Counted from the stretch's first letter, positions 45,123 through 55,219 are shown. The stretch is DNA of 64,000 nt from Luteolibacter yonseiensis (GCF_016595465.1 NZ_JAENIK010000011.1:1116001-1180000); one strand, 5' to 3'. Numbers and translations: made by a program. The notes: generated from the sequence alone by a model not told the origin.

Positions 45123-46652
45123 ATGAAAACTCCCTCTATCCAACTCTGCTCCGATCACGGTGGCGAAGGTCCGAGCGTAATGGATCTTCCGATTCCGCCC
45201 GAGCTCAAGGCCGAGTGGCACGCGCTTGCCTCACGGCGGCAGTTTTTGTCCCGGGCTGGGAAATCGCTGGCGTGGGCCAGTGTCGCAGGGCTTTTCGCGA
45301 AGAACGGGAACTCGCTCCAGGCTGCGGAAATGCAGGCGGCGCTGCTTCCGCATTTCGCACCGAAGGCGAAACGGGCGATCTATCTTTTCATGGCCGGCGC
45401 GCCGTCCCAGATCGAGACATGGGACTACAAGCCGAACCTTTCCGCTCATTTCGACAAGGATCTGCCGGAGTCGGTCAGGGGTGGCCAGCAGCTCACGGGG
45501 ATGACCGCGTCGCAGACGCGGTTCCCGGTGGCTCCTTCCATTTTCAAATTCCAGCAGCACGGGAAAGCGGGCCACTGGGTGAGCGAGCTTTTCCCACATC
45601 TCGCGAAGGTGTCGGACGACTTCGCCGTGATGAAGTCCCTCCATACGGATGCGATCAACCACGAGCCCGCCATCCTGCTGGCGAACTCGGGAAACATGAA
45701 TCCGGGCAAGCCTTCGATCGGGTCGTGGATTTCCTACGGCCTCGGTTCGATGAACGACGATCTGCCGAGCTTCGTCGTGCTCACTTCCAAGCTGGCGACG
45801 ACGAACAACATCCAGGCGCTTTCATCGCGCCTGTGGTCGGCGGGATTCCTTTCTCCGGATCACGCGGGTGTCGCCTTGCGTTCGGGGGGAAACCCGGTGA
45901 TCCATTTGTCCAATCCCAAGGGCGTCCCTCCGGCGATCCGGCGGGCGATGATCGACGGCGTGGCCGACATGAACCGCCAGCTCTACGAACGCATCGGCGA
46001 TCCCGAGACGAACGCGCGCATCGCCCAGTATGAAATGGCGTTCCGCATGCAGACCTCCGTGCCGGAGCTGACGGATCTTTCCAACGAACCCCAGTCCATC
46101 TGGGACATGTACGGACCAAAGGCGAAGGAGCCGGGCACCTATGCCTACAACTGCCTGATGGCCCGCCGTCTGGCCGAGCGGGGGGTGCGCTTCACCCAGA
46201 TCTTCCATCGCGGTTGGGACAATCACACGAACCTGCCGACAAACATCAAAACCCTCTCGGAAGACATCGACCAACCCACCGCCGCGCTCATGGCGGACCT
46301 GAAGCAGCGCGGCCTCCTGGACGACACGCTCGTGGTATGGGGAGGGGAGTTCGGTCGCACGGTTTATTCCCAAGGCGGGCTCACGGCGGACAATTACGGG
46401 CGTGACCATCACCCGCGCTGCTTCTCGATGTGGATGGCGGGTGGCGGGGCGAAAGCCGGGGCGGTCTATGGCGAGACCGATGATTTCTCGTATAACATCG
46501 TCAAGGATCCGATGCACATCCGGGATCTGAACGCGACGATCCTCCATCTTCTCGGCGTGGACCACGAACGCCTTAGTTTCAAGTTCCAGGGACTGGACCA
46601 GAAACTGACAGGGGTCGAACCCGCGCGGGTGGTGAGGGAGGTGCTCGCCTAG
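45123..46652 (+). CDS. DUF1501 protein with Tat-type signal
   Basis: The 509-residue protein has a twin-arginine-like signal (SRRQFLSRAGKSLAWASVAGLFA at about 39-60). The alkaline-phosphatase-like DUF1501 fold follows: KAKRAIYLFMAGAPSQIETWDYKP, SIGSWISYGLGSMNDDLPSFVVL, ERGVRFTQIFHRGWDNH, LVVWGGEFGRT and YGRDHHPRCFSMWMAGGG. It is the usual partner of DUF1549/1553 proteins and is predicted to act in the periplasm on sulfated or other complex glycans; the reaction is unproven. The upstream inverted-repeat unit separates it from its partner. Confidence 0.93.
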   Translation: MKTPSIQLCSDHGGEGPSVMDLPIPPELKAEWHALASRRQFLSRAGKSLAWASVAGLFAKNGNSLQAAEMQAALLPHFAPKAKRAIYLFMAGAPSQIETWDYKPNLSAHFDKDLPESVRGGQQLTGMTASQTRFPVAPSIFKFQQHGKAGHWVSELFPHLAKVSDDFAVMKSLHTDAINHEPAILLANSGNMNPGKPSIGSWISYGLGSMNDDLPSFVVLTSKLATTNNIQALSSRLWSAGFLSPDHAGVALRSGGNPVIHLSNPKGVPPAIRRAMIDGVADMNRQLYERIGDPETNARIAQYEMAFRMQTSVPELTDLSNEPQSIWDMYGPKAKEPGTYAYNCLMARRLAERGVRFTQIFHRGWDNHTNLPTNIKTLSEDIDQPTAALMADLKQRGLLDDTLVVWGGEFGRTVYSQGGLTADNYGRDHHPRCFSMWMAGGGAKAGAVYGETDDFSYNIVKDPMHIRDLNATILHLLGVDHERLSFKFQGLDQKLTGVEPARVVREVLA

Positions 46653-46758
46653 CCTGGAATGGGATTGATGGGAGTCATGAAAACAACTCCTTCCTGTTTT
46701 TCCGGAAATCCCATTGTTCCCATTGCGGAGGGAAGGCGGCGTGTCCATCTTTCCCGCG

Positions 46759-47760
46759 ATGGAACTGCCAACCGATCTACTGGGCCGAGGCTTGCGCGAC
46801 CTGCGCATTTCGGTGACGGATCGTTGTAATTTCCGCTGCCGCTACTGCATGCCGGTGGAGGTCTTCGGACCGGGATACGCGTTCATGCCGCGTGAGGAAC
46901 TGCTGACGTTCGAGGAGATCATCACCCTCGTGCGGGCACTCGTTCCCCTGGGCATCGGGAAAATACGGCTGACAGGGGGAGAGCCCCTGATGCGGCGGGG
47001 GCTGGAGGATCTTGTCGCCATGCTTGCGACGGTCGAGGGAGTGAGGGACATCGCCATCACCACGAACGGGGTGCTTCTGGCCCACCATGCGGAGGCGCTG
47101 GCACTCGCGGGTTTGAACCGGGTGACGGTGAGTCTGGATGCGCTGGATCCTGTGATTTTCGCAAAAATGAATGGCGTCGGAGCGAAGGTGGAGCGCGTGC
47201 TCGCGGGAATTTCCTCCGCCCGGGCCTTCGGCCTGCCCGTGAAGGTGAATGCGGTGATCCAGCGGGGCGTGAACGAAGGGGAGATCCTGCCGCTCGCCCG
47301 TTGGGCGAAATCGACCGGAGTGGATCTGCGTTATATCGAGTATATGGACGTGGGGGAATCCAACCGTTGGAAACTCGATGAGGTGGTCTCCGGGGATGAA
47401 ATTCTATCGATTCTCGCAACCGAATTTCCCTTGGTGCCGCGTGATCCCGCGTATCGGGGCGAGGTGGCCGCGCACTGGAAACATGCTGGTGGAGCGGGAG
47501 AAGTCGGGTTGATCCGGTCGGTTACCAAACCGTTCTGCCGTGATTGCCAGCGGCTGCGGTTGTCGGCGGACGGGAAAATCTTCACCTGCCTTTTCGCCGC
47601 GGACGGACATGACCTGCGCGGTATCCTGCGAAGCGGGATGAACGGGGATGTCTTGCGGGAAGCCGTGCGTTCGGTTTGGCAGGTGCGCTCGGATCGTTAT
47701 TCGGAAGAGCGTGGGCGTGTATCGCGGCCCAAGGCGGAGATGAGCTATTTGGGAGGCTGA
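46759..47760 (+). CDS. moaA: GTP 3',8-cyclase (molybdenum cofactor synthesis)
   Basis: From ATG 46759 the protein has 333 residues. The radical SAM CNFRCRYC motif is near residue 24, followed by RLTGGEPLMRRGLEDLVAML. The second 4Fe-4S site reads FCRDCQRLRLSADGKIFTCLF. The C-terminus ends in GG, as required for MoaA activity. It turns GTP into 3',8-cyclo-GTP together with MoaC. No other moa genes are adjacent. An upstream ATG at 46714 would add 15 unrelated residues. Confidence 0.95.
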   Translation: MELPTDLLGRGLRDLRISVTDRCNFRCRYCMPVEVFGPGYAFMPREELLTFEEIITLVRALVPLGIGKIRLTGGEPLMRRGLEDLVAMLATVEGVRDIAITTNGVLLAHHAEALALAGLNRVTVSLDALDPVIFAKMNGVGAKVERVLAGISSARAFGLPVKVNAVIQRGVNEGEILPLARWAKSTGVDLRYIEYMDVGESNRWKLDEVVSGDEILSILATEFPLVPRDPAYRGEVAAHWKHAGGAGEVGLIRSVTKPFCRDCQRLRLSADGKIFTCLFAADGHDLRGILRSGMNGDVLREAVRSVWQVRSDRYSEERGRVSRPKAEMSYLGG

Positions 47761-47829
47761 TGGCAGACGATGTAAAAGGGGTTCGCGCGGCATTCACTGA
47801 TTTTCAGTTTGTTGGGTTGTGAAATCTTG

Positions 47830-47859
47830 TTGACGTTTTTGCCTCCCTTTTCCTATTAG
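47830..47859 (+). promoter_or_regulatory. Candidate sigma-70 promoter of the paralogue pair
   Basis: TTGACG (47830-47835) and TATTAG (47854-47859) are 18 bases apart. The ATG at 47865 follows so closely that a transcript from here would be nearly leaderless. Confidence 0.35.
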
Positions 47860-47864
47860 GAATC

Positions 47865-49094
47865 ATGTTCAAGAGGGGGCTTGTCATATTCTGTGGAGCG
47901 GCACTGGTGGGAGGATTCATCGGTTGGAGATCCGTGGAAAAAATCTCTTCGACTCCAGCCGCACCCGGCAGACCAACCGAGGGGCGAGACGCTTCTTCGC
48001 TCCGTTGGAAGGAAGACGATTTTTTCAAGTCGGTCCATGATCGTGCAGCCAAAGGTAGGAAGGCCGGCGGTACCCCGATTTCCGGCAAATTGGCCGAGTG
48101 GACGAATGAGGAAATCAGGGAAGCCCTCAATGAGAGCTTGTCGAACCCGGACATCATGCTGGCCGCCGGGGCCGGAAAAGGCTTGAATAACTTCCTTTTC
48201 GCCGAATGGATGCGTCGGGATCTCGCCGCCGCCATCGCCTGGTTCGAAAAGCTCGATTCCCCCAGCCTGCAAGGCAGCCTGGGCCTCAGACTTTGCGATT
48301 ATTGGCCGGCCGATAAGCCGGAGGAGGGGCTTGCATTCATCCTTTCCCACCGCAGATTGATCGGCAATTATGATCAAATCCTCGTTCTCACACTAAGCCG
48401 GCGTGCGCAACAGGGAGCGGCGGCGGTGGAAGCGCTGCTGAAAAGCATGAGAGAGGAAAAAATCGATTTCAAACTCCGCCGGCCCATTGATTTTCCGAAA
48501 GGTTTCGATTTTCGGTCGTTGGCGGGCAGTGAGGAATTCAAGGCGCTCGGTCCTCGTGAAGGGGGGACGATGTTCCTGCGAGGATGGAGTAGCCAAGACA
48601 AGGACGGGCTGTTCGACTGGCTGCTGGAAAACCATGGGGTGGCGTCGATCACATCCAATATTGTGATCCCCGCGCCGGGTGAGGAAGAAACGGAACACAT
48701 GAGGTGGCTTGGCGGTAGAATCGACGCGCTTGATCCGGCGGAGCGTGCCGAATATGTGAGACTGAACCGCCGGAGGTGGTTGAGTCCGTCCAGCGGTATC
48801 AGTGACTTTGCTGAGGGAATTACGGATCCCGCCACCTTGGACGAACTCCTCGTGCTTGGCGTGCAGAGCATCCGTGCGGGGAATTCGGTGGAGGTGATGC
48901 GGCTGCTGGAAGGTGTGGATGATCCGGGCAAGCGGATCGATCTGTTGGAAAACACTCCGATGATGTCGGAGGAGGACAGCAGGTATGCCACGCCTCGTTT
49001 CAATCTGGTGGATGAGGATCAGCTCCTCAAGAAGCTCACCGAGTGGGGTGCTCCGCAGGGTCGCAGTGAGAACATTATCAACCGTTTCAAATGA
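47865..49094 (+). CDS. Membrane-anchored or secreted protein of unknown function, first of a paralogous pair
   Basis: The 409-residue protein has one N-terminal hydrophobic segment (residues 4-22). The rest is a mostly helical body with repeated short helices (FAEWMRRDLAAAIAWFEKLDSP, LLSRRAQQG-type units). I know of no named family, though proteins of this look, with N-terminal anchor and WA.KD..AA-type repeats, are frequent in Verrucomicrobiota (from memory). It overlaps the second paralogue by four bases (ATGA). Confidence 0.7.
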   Translation: MFKRGLVIFCGAALVGGFIGWRSVEKISSTPAAPGRPTEGRDASSLRWKEDDFFKSVHDRAAKGRKAGGTPISGKLAEWTNEEIREALNESLSNPDIMLAAGAGKGLNNFLFAEWMRRDLAAAIAWFEKLDSPSLQGSLGLRLCDYWPADKPEEGLAFILSHRRLIGNYDQILVLTLSRRAQQGAAAVEALLKSMREEKIDFKLRRPIDFPKGFDFRSLAGSEEFKALGPREGGTMFLRGWSSQDKDGLFDWLLENHGVASITSNIVIPAPGEEETEHMRWLGGRIDALDPAERAEYVRLNRRRWLSPSSGISDFAEGITDPATLDELLVLGVQSIRAGNSVEVMRLLEGVDDPGKRIDLLENTPMMSEEDSRYATPRFNLVDEDQLLKKLTEWGAPQGRSENIINRFK

Positions 49095-50338
49095 TGAAAT
49101 CTTATCTGCCTCTGTTCGGCCTGCTTCTGGCCGGTATTCTAACAGGAGTCTTCGGCGGAAGATTCGTCGCGGATCATGCCGGGGCCCGCCCGTCGATGGA
49201 TCATGGCTCCGCGGGCGGTTCCGCAACACTTGACGGGCGTCCCGCACGCAAGGTTTTGACCCCTGCGGCGGATGCGCATGACATCAAATCGCTTTTACGC
49301 TGGTGGATATTGGAAGAATCCGGCGGATCGGAGGAATCCATGCAGTTGGGGCGGATGGATGGCGCGGAGATCCGCAGTCTGATGGGGAATTTGGTCCGCT
49401 CGATGAGCGAGGAGGGATGGGAGGAAATCGATTCCCTGCTGTCCAAGGCTGCTGATGAGCTTTTCCGCCGGGAGGGGGAAAACGCCCTGCGATGGGCGGA
49501 TGCGCTTGATGTGGCGGGCGGACGGGAGACGATCCTTCATTCCCTGATCGGCAGTGCTGCCAGAAATGATCCCGCGCTCGCGAAATCGTGGTATGATCAC
49601 TACCGGTTGGAATTTGCGAAAAGCAGCAGCAGCTCCATCCTCGCCGCCGCGATCCGGGGAGCAACCGCCCGTGGGGTGGAGGATATGATCGAACTGAAAA
49701 AGATTTTTGGAAACGATCTGCTATTCGGCATGCCGATCGGCCCGCTGCCGGACGATTTCGACTACCGGCTTTTCATCAATAACTTCTCCGCAGGAGAGCC
49801 GGATTCCCGGACGACAGTGCAATACTGGGCCGCGAAGGATCCGGAGGCCGCATGGGCGGGTGTGCGGGAGCTTGCCCAGACCGAAGGGCAACAGGCCGCG
49901 ATGTATATGGGAGCCCTTTTCGCGGGAAAAGCAGTCGGAGGAAAGGAAAAGGAGGCGATCCGCTGGCTGCTCCCCAAGCTGGCTGAATTTTCGCAGGATG
50001 ACCGGAACAGGGCTCTGGATGATCTCTTCAACGACAGTTGGGGACCCCGCATGGCGATTGCGGAAGTGATGGCGGAGCTGCCCGGTGACGAAGACAGGAT
50101 AGTGGTCGCGCTGGGAGTGATCAATCCGAATGGAGCCAGTCCGTGGGCGCTTGAAGCCCTTCGCTCCATCGGTTCTCCGGCTGGCCAGGTCTCGACTCTT
50201 CTCAGATCCGTGTCACGCCACGCCGGAGATGTTTCCTCCCAAGAGATCAGGTTTTATACGAATCTCATGGATGAGCTGAGGCTTCCTCGCGAGGACCGGG
50301 AGAAGATCGATGCGGAATTGTGGAAGAGAGGAAGATGA
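49091..50338 (+). CDS. Second member of the paralogous pair, unknown function
   Basis: The 415-residue protein repeats the layout of the gene before it: an N-terminal hydrophobic segment (about 5-24) and a helical body. A shared block aligns well: PLPDDFDYRLF then VQYWAAKDPEAAW here, against DFPKGFDFRSL then RGWSSQDKDGLFDW in the first. The pair probably arose by tandem duplication and has diverged strongly. Function is unknown. Confidence 0.7.
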   Translation: MMKSYLPLFGLLLAGILTGVFGGRFVADHAGARPSMDHGSAGGSATLDGRPARKVLTPAADAHDIKSLLRWWILEESGGSEESMQLGRMDGAEIRSLMGNLVRSMSEEGWEEIDSLLSKAADELFRREGENALRWADALDVAGGRETILHSLIGSAARNDPALAKSWYDHYRLEFAKSSSSSILAAAIRGATARGVEDMIELKKIFGNDLLFGMPIGPLPDDFDYRLFINNFSAGEPDSRTTVQYWAAKDPEAAWAGVRELAQTEGQQAAMYMGALFAGKAVGGKEKEAIRWLLPKLAEFSQDDRNRALDDLFNDSWGPRMAIAEVMAELPGDEDRIVVALGVINPNGASPWALEALRSIGSPAGQVSTLLRSVSRHAGDVSSQEIRFYTNLMDELRLPREDREKIDAELWKRGR

Positions 50339-50523
50339 TCGGAGTCGAGGGTGTATCGCATTCCTGTGGAGGAATCCACGAAACCGTGCCGCCCACCTGT
50401 CGGGTTTGATGACGTTTTTCCGTTTCTCCTTTCAAAACCCCATGAAACTTCCTGTGTTCTCGGTAGTTATCGGGAACTTGTCCCGCTTTGCCGGAGGTCT
50501 CGCAGTGTGAATTCACCTGAACA

Positions 50524-51552
50524 ATGAAAAAAAGCCCGATGGTTCACAGACTTTGTCTGCTCGCATTGCCGGCGCTCGTCGCGGGCGACGCGCATGCGGC
50601 GACCCGCGGCCGCGAGCCGTGGGCGTTCCGGATGATTCTGGAAAACAAGACACGCATGCTGGTGCTCGCGCTGCGATCCGACCTTTGGGCGTCTTACAAC
50701 CCGGCGAACGGGACGTTGCACAAGGTTTGGAACGGAGGCGTCCAGTTCCAAGGCAAGGTGTGGGATTTCAGCCAGAAGAACTCGGTCACGCTCGGCACGA
50801 CCTACCACCAGTTGGAGGACGCGTTTGTTTTCCGAAATCTGGATGAAACGGTGATTCCGGCAGGGTGGACGTCTTCCGGTGTCACCACGGGCGGCCAGTG
50901 GTCGTTCGGAAGCAGCTCCGCCGTCCTGACGTCGCCCGCACTGGACCTCACGAAATATGGGAACGTGATGCTCAACTATTTCACTCCCGGCTCCGGCGGC
51001 GTCCTGCGCGTGCAGGTTTCCAACAACAACGGAGCCACCTGGGACGCCCAATACTGGGATTCACTTTCCTCGCCTCCGGAGGACGGGAACCAGAAGCAGC
51101 TTGCCGTGAACGGCAGCCAGGTCCGTCTGCGGTTCATTCCCACGACCGGCGCATCCACCGGTCTGCAGAACGTTTCCTTGTTCGGGGATTACCAGGCATG
51201 GTCCGCGCGGCAGGACGGTTCGCCGGTCAACGCCCGGGTGGATTGGCGCGGCTACCAATTGGTGAACCAGACGGACGGGATCGTCATCAAATATGACATC
51301 GTCCTCCCGGGGGATGTCCGTGTGGCCGTCCACGAGGCGCCGGAAGCGCTCGCGGGTGCGGCGATGACCCGGAAATTCACGGTAAGCGGACTGCCCGCAG
51401 GGGCGGTGCTTTCGTTGGAACTCGACGGCACCGGCTACAACGCCGCCCGCACGCTTTCCGGAGCGGGAGCCCTGCGCACGGCGGGAGGGGACACCTTCCT
51501 CGATTTCACATCAAACGGCGAATGCACGTTGAACACGACCTGGACCCCATGA
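50524..51552 (+). CDS. Secreted protein, N-terminal partner of the downstream propeller/CBM6/DUF1080 protein
   Basis: The 342-residue protein has a signal peptide (LCLLALPALVAGDAHA) and then REPWAFRMILENKTRMLVLALRSDLWASYNPANGTLHKVWNGGVQFQG. From memory, this segment is usual near the N-terminus of large secreted dehydrogenase or cytochrome-type proteins in this phylum. Residues 95-225 form a jelly-roll-like insert (GWTSSGVTTGGQWSFGSSSAVLTSPALDL). A C-terminal DWRGYQLVNQTDGIVIKYDI segment resumes the first domain. Its stop overlaps the next start (ATGA), so the two are likely one functional unit split in two. Confidence 0.7.
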   Translation: MKKSPMVHRLCLLALPALVAGDAHAATRGREPWAFRMILENKTRMLVLALRSDLWASYNPANGTLHKVWNGGVQFQGKVWDFSQKNSVTLGTTYHQLEDAFVFRNLDETVIPAGWTSSGVTTGGQWSFGSSSAVLTSPALDLTKYGNVMLNYFTPGSGGVLRVQVSNNNGATWDAQYWDSLSSPPEDGNQKQLAVNGSQVRLRFIPTTGASTGLQNVSLFGDYQAWSARQDGSPVNARVDWRGYQLVNQTDGIVIKYDIVLPGDVRVAVHEAPEALAGAAMTRKFTVSGLPAGAVLSLELDGTGYNAARTLSGAGALRTAGGDTFLDFTSNGECTLNTTWTP

Positions 51553-54500
51553 GACGATTTTTTTCAGTTGTCGCGGCTGTTTTGCTGGCAGGCCTCGCCC
51601 ACGCCCAAGGTCCGGCGATGAAACCCGGCGTGACGGTCTGGGTCTATGAACTGGGCCAGTCGCTGCGTGAGATCCCCGTGCTGGTGGATGGCCAGACACC
51701 GAACGCCGCGGAGGACTATCCGGCGGTGGACTTCACCGGAAGCTGGCCCACCGGCTACGGTGCGCCGGTTTCGCAATACTATCTGGGCCACGTGTGGGGA
51801 AAACTCGTCGTGCCGGTGAGCGGGACTTATGAATTCCGCCTCACCAGCGATGACGGCGCGAAATTTTTCGTCGGAGAGAGCGCCACGCTGGTGATCGACA
51901 ACGACCAGCCGGATCTCCATTCCAGCCAGGCGACGCTGAGCCTGCTCGCGGGGAGTTATCCGTTCTACCTGGATTTCTATCAGAATACCGGTGGCTCCCG
52001 TTTGTTGCTGGAGTGGAAACCGCCGGGAGCGTCGGAGTTCGTCAAGATGCCCTCCAGTGCTTTCGAGACGGAAGACGGCCAGATCCACGTGACTTCCCCA
52101 GGCACCAAGAATTTCTATTATGAGGACGGCGAGGGGGGGACCGCCGGGGGACCGGGAGACGGTCGTCCGCTCACGGGCGTGCACCCCGGGTTCAAGCTGG
52201 TGAATTTCCGCCCCGCCGGGTTCCAGCCGCGCGTGGGTGGGATGGACTTCCTGCCGGACGGGCGGCTCGCGATCTGTACATGGGATACGGTGGGGGCGGT
52301 CTATCTGTTGGGAAATCTCAACGGGCCCGGTGCCGTGACGGTGAAAAGATTCGCAGAAGGTCTTGGTGAGCCGCTTGGGCTCAAGGTGGTGAACGGGAGC
52401 ATCTATGTCACCCAGAAGCAGGAAGTCACCCGGTTGGTCGATCTCGATGGGGACGACATGGCCGACGAATACGTCGCGGTGGCCCATGGTTGGCCCGCGT
52501 CGTTCAATTACCACGAGTTCGCCTTCAACCTCGTCCACAAGGACGGTTACTTCTGGGTCACCACCTCCACTCCGTTGAAGGGTGGGGACACCGCCTACCT
52601 GCCGGGTTCCCAGCCTGCCTATCCGGTGCCGAACGGTCCCGGATCATTGCTGAGGATCAATGAGGCCACGCGTACCTGGCAGATCATGGCCAGCGGCCTG
52701 CGCACGCCGAACGGACTGGGCATCGGGATGGATGGCGAGTTGTTCGGCGGTGACAACCAGGGGGATTGGCTGCCGTCCTCGCGGATCAACCACATCAGGC
52801 CCGGCGAGTTCTACGGTCACCAGGTGAATCCCGCGGGCACCACCGCCGCGAAGGCCCCGGCTCTCTGGCTGCCACACGGCGAGATTTCCAACTCGCCCGC
52901 CCAACCGGTCATTATTCCGAGTGGTGCGTATGCCGGACAAATGCTTTTCGCGGAACTCACCCATGGCGGCATCAACCGTGTCTTCATGGAAAAGATCAAC
53001 GGAGAATACCAGGGCGTGGTCTTCCAATTCACCCAAGGTCTGGAGACCGGAATGAACCGCCTCGTCTGGGGACCGGACGGCTCGCTCTATGCCGGAGGAC
53101 TCGGCGCGGGCGGGAACTGGAACTGGAACAACAAGACCTTCGGCCTGCAGAAGCTCCAGCCGAACGGACTCACCACCTTCGAGATCCAGAGCATCCGCGC
53201 GCGGGCGGACGGCTTCATCGTGGAATTCACCCAGCCGGTGCCGTATGCGATCGCCTCGCAGGCCGCCAACTACCAGGTCCAGCAGTATGGATACACTCCG
53301 ACGATCAGCTATGGCGGACCGAAAGTCGGCACCGTCACCCGCAGCGTCACCGACATCGGCGTGTCGCAGGACCGCCGGAAGGTTTTCCTGAAAATCCCGT
53401 CTTTGGAGAATGGCAAGGTCGCCTACTTCCGGATCCGGAATTTCAAGAACGACAACAACGTCTCGCCCTGGGCCACCGAGGCCTGGTACACGCTCAACCA
53501 ACGGCCCGCCGCCGCAGGACCGGATTTCGTCCCGCTCAATCCTCCGACCGAGCCAACCTCTCCGGTCGCACCGGTGCAGACGATCGTTTACGAAGCGGAG
53601 GATGCCACCCGGGTGGGAGTCCGGGTCGGTACGGACAACCTTGGTTTCACCGGGACGGGTTTCGCGGATTATGTGGCGAACAGCGGGGAATATGTCGAAT
53701 GGACGGTGAACGCGGCCCACGCGGGAGCGCATACGATCTCCTTCCGCTATGCCAACAACGGAACCGGCAACCGGCCTCTCGAAATCCAGACGAACGGCCA
53801 GGCGGGGTCCAGGGTGACGCTGCCTTTCAGCCTCACGGGCGGCTGGACCAACTACGTCATGACCCCGCCGCTGGCGGTGACGCTCAACAAGGGCATCAAC
53901 ACCATCCGTGCGACTTCCACCGGGTCGAGTGGTGCGAATGTCGATCACCTCGCGCTCAGCGGTCCTCCCGCGCCGCCGACGAATGCCTGGGTGCTTTTCG
54001 ACGGCACCACCGCCACCCGCGACGCCCAGTGGAGACGCGATGCGGACGGCACCTCGCCCAACTGGCCGGTGACGAACGGCGCGATGGCGGTGGACTCCGA
54101 CTCGCTGCCCAACGACATCTCCACCGTGCAACGGTTCAAGGATTTCCGATTGCATGCGGAATGGCTGTCACCCGCCGGAGGAACTGGCCAGGAGGCGGGC
54201 AACTCCGGCATCAAGCTCCAGCGGAGTTATGAAATCCAGATTCTCAACACACCCGCAGGAGCCACCTTGGCAAACAACGACGCCGGAGCCCTCTACCTCC
54301 AGCGTCCTGCCTCGCAGAACGCGAGCCTCGGTGCCGGGGCCTGGCAAGGGTATGACATCTGGTTCACCGCCGCCCGCTGGAGCGGAGACACCAAGGTGAG
54401 CAACGCCCGCGCCACGGTCAGGTGGAACGGCATGCTGGTACACGATGATGTGGAGATTCCCGACAGCACCGGTGCCTCCGCCGCCGAGTCTTCCGGGCTG

Positions 54501-55019
54501 CATGCCCTCCTGCTCCAGGCGCACTCCTCCGCCGCGATCGGCCGGGTGCAGTTCAGGAACATCTGGGTCATGCCCGCGGACACTTTCGATCAACAGTGGG
54601 ACGCCTGGCGGACCGACAACGGCATCATCGCGACCGAACCGGACGCGGACAGCGACAACGACGGCATCAGCAACCGTTGGGAATATGCGATGGGTTCGGA
54701 CCCGAAAACCGCCGGAAGAAAGAAAGGCGCGCATTCGTTGGTTCCGCAGATGGAGATCGTCGAACAGGAGGACGTGCGCTATCTTCAGTTCACCTACCTG
54801 CGCCGCATCGACAGCGCCGCGCGGGGCCTCCGGTTCAGCGTGGAGACATCATCGACCCTCGGTGCCGGAAGCTGGACCGCCCGGTCGGCCTCCGAGGTCG
54901 CTCCTCCTGTCGCCACCGGGGACGGCATCACTGAAATGTGCACCATCCGCACCGACGTTCCGATCGCCGGGGACGCCACAAGCCTGTTCTGCAGGTTGGG
55001 GGTCGAAATGCTCAAATGA
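51549..55019 (+). CDS. Secreted multidomain protein: PA14, beta-propeller, CBM6-like and DUF1080
   Basis: From ATG 51549 the protein has 1156 residues and a signal peptide (LLAGLAHAQ). A PA14-like domain spans about 60-165 (GTYEFRLTSDDGAKFFVG). A six-bladed-type propeller of the sugar-dehydrogenase kind follows at about 200-520 (GGMDFLPDGRLAICTW, GLRTPNGLGIGMDGELFGGDN, GMNRLVWGPDGSLYAGGLG). A CBM6-like module lies at about 680-805 (YEAEDATRVGV, GEYVEWTVNAAHAGAHTISFRYAN). A DUF1080-type domain lies at about 815-1010. Near 1030-1050 an Asp-rich calcium-loop repeat (DADSDNDGISN) appears. It probably binds and modifies saccharides outside the cell. Confidence 0.85.
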   Translation: MRRFFSVVAAVLLAGLAHAQGPAMKPGVTVWVYELGQSLREIPVLVDGQTPNAAEDYPAVDFTGSWPTGYGAPVSQYYLGHVWGKLVVPVSGTYEFRLTSDDGAKFFVGESATLVIDNDQPDLHSSQATLSLLAGSYPFYLDFYQNTGGSRLLLEWKPPGASEFVKMPSSAFETEDGQIHVTSPGTKNFYYEDGEGGTAGGPGDGRPLTGVHPGFKLVNFRPAGFQPRVGGMDFLPDGRLAICTWDTVGAVYLLGNLNGPGAVTVKRFAEGLGEPLGLKVVNGSIYVTQKQEVTRLVDLDGDDMADEYVAVAHGWPASFNYHEFAFNLVHKDGYFWVTTSTPLKGGDTAYLPGSQPAYPVPNGPGSLLRINEATRTWQIMASGLRTPNGLGIGMDGELFGGDNQGDWLPSSRINHIRPGEFYGHQVNPAGTTAAKAPALWLPHGEISNSPAQPVIIPSGAYAGQMLFAELTHGGINRVFMEKINGEYQGVVFQFTQGLETGMNRLVWGPDGSLYAGGLGAGGNWNWNNKTFGLQKLQPNGLTTFEIQSIRARADGFIVEFTQPVPYAIASQAANYQVQQYGYTPTISYGGPKVGTVTRSVTDIGVSQDRRKVFLKIPSLENGKVAYFRIRNFKNDNNVSPWATEAWYTLNQRPAAAGPDFVPLNPPTEPTSPVAPVQTIVYEAEDATRVGVRVGTDNLGFTGTGFADYVANSGEYVEWTVNAAHAGAHTISFRYANNGTGNRPLEIQTNGQAGSRVTLPFSLTGGWTNYVMTPPLAVTLNKGINTIRATSTGSSGANVDHLALSGPPAPPTNAWVLFDGTTATRDAQWRRDADGTSPNWPVTNGAMAVDSDSLPNDISTVQRFKDFRLHAEWLSPAGGTGQEAGNSGIKLQRSYEIQILNTPAGATLANNDAGALYLQRPASQNASLGAGAWQGYDIWFTAARWSGDTKVSNARATVRWNGMLVHDDVEIPDSTGASAAESSGLHALLLQAHSSAAIGRVQFRNIWVMPADTFDQQWDAWRTDNGIIATEPDADSDNDGISNRWEYAMGSDPKTAGRKKGAHSLVPQMEIVEQEDVRYLQFTYLRRIDSAARGLRFSVETSSTLGAGSWTARSASEVAPPVATGDGITEMCTIRTDVPIAGDATSLFCRLGVEMLK

Positions 55020-55219
55020 GGGGTTTTCATGATTTCGCCACCTCGCTTCAGACACATGGCCAGCGCGACCTTGACAGGGCGGGAGCCGGAAAACAGTTTC
55101 CAACTTACAGAAGACCCGCCCCGGAAGATGGCTTCCTGGGATCCGGAGATGTCCCCTTTTAGTGTTAGATCCGCAAGAATCGTCCGCAGCTTCCGTATCC
55201 ACACTCCAGTCTTTTTTTA

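Noticed and set aside
47865..50338. The paralogue pair as part of a defence or secretion system
   Set aside because: Base composition equals the surroundings and there is no nuclease, ATPase or mobile-element signature; it looks like a native lineage family.
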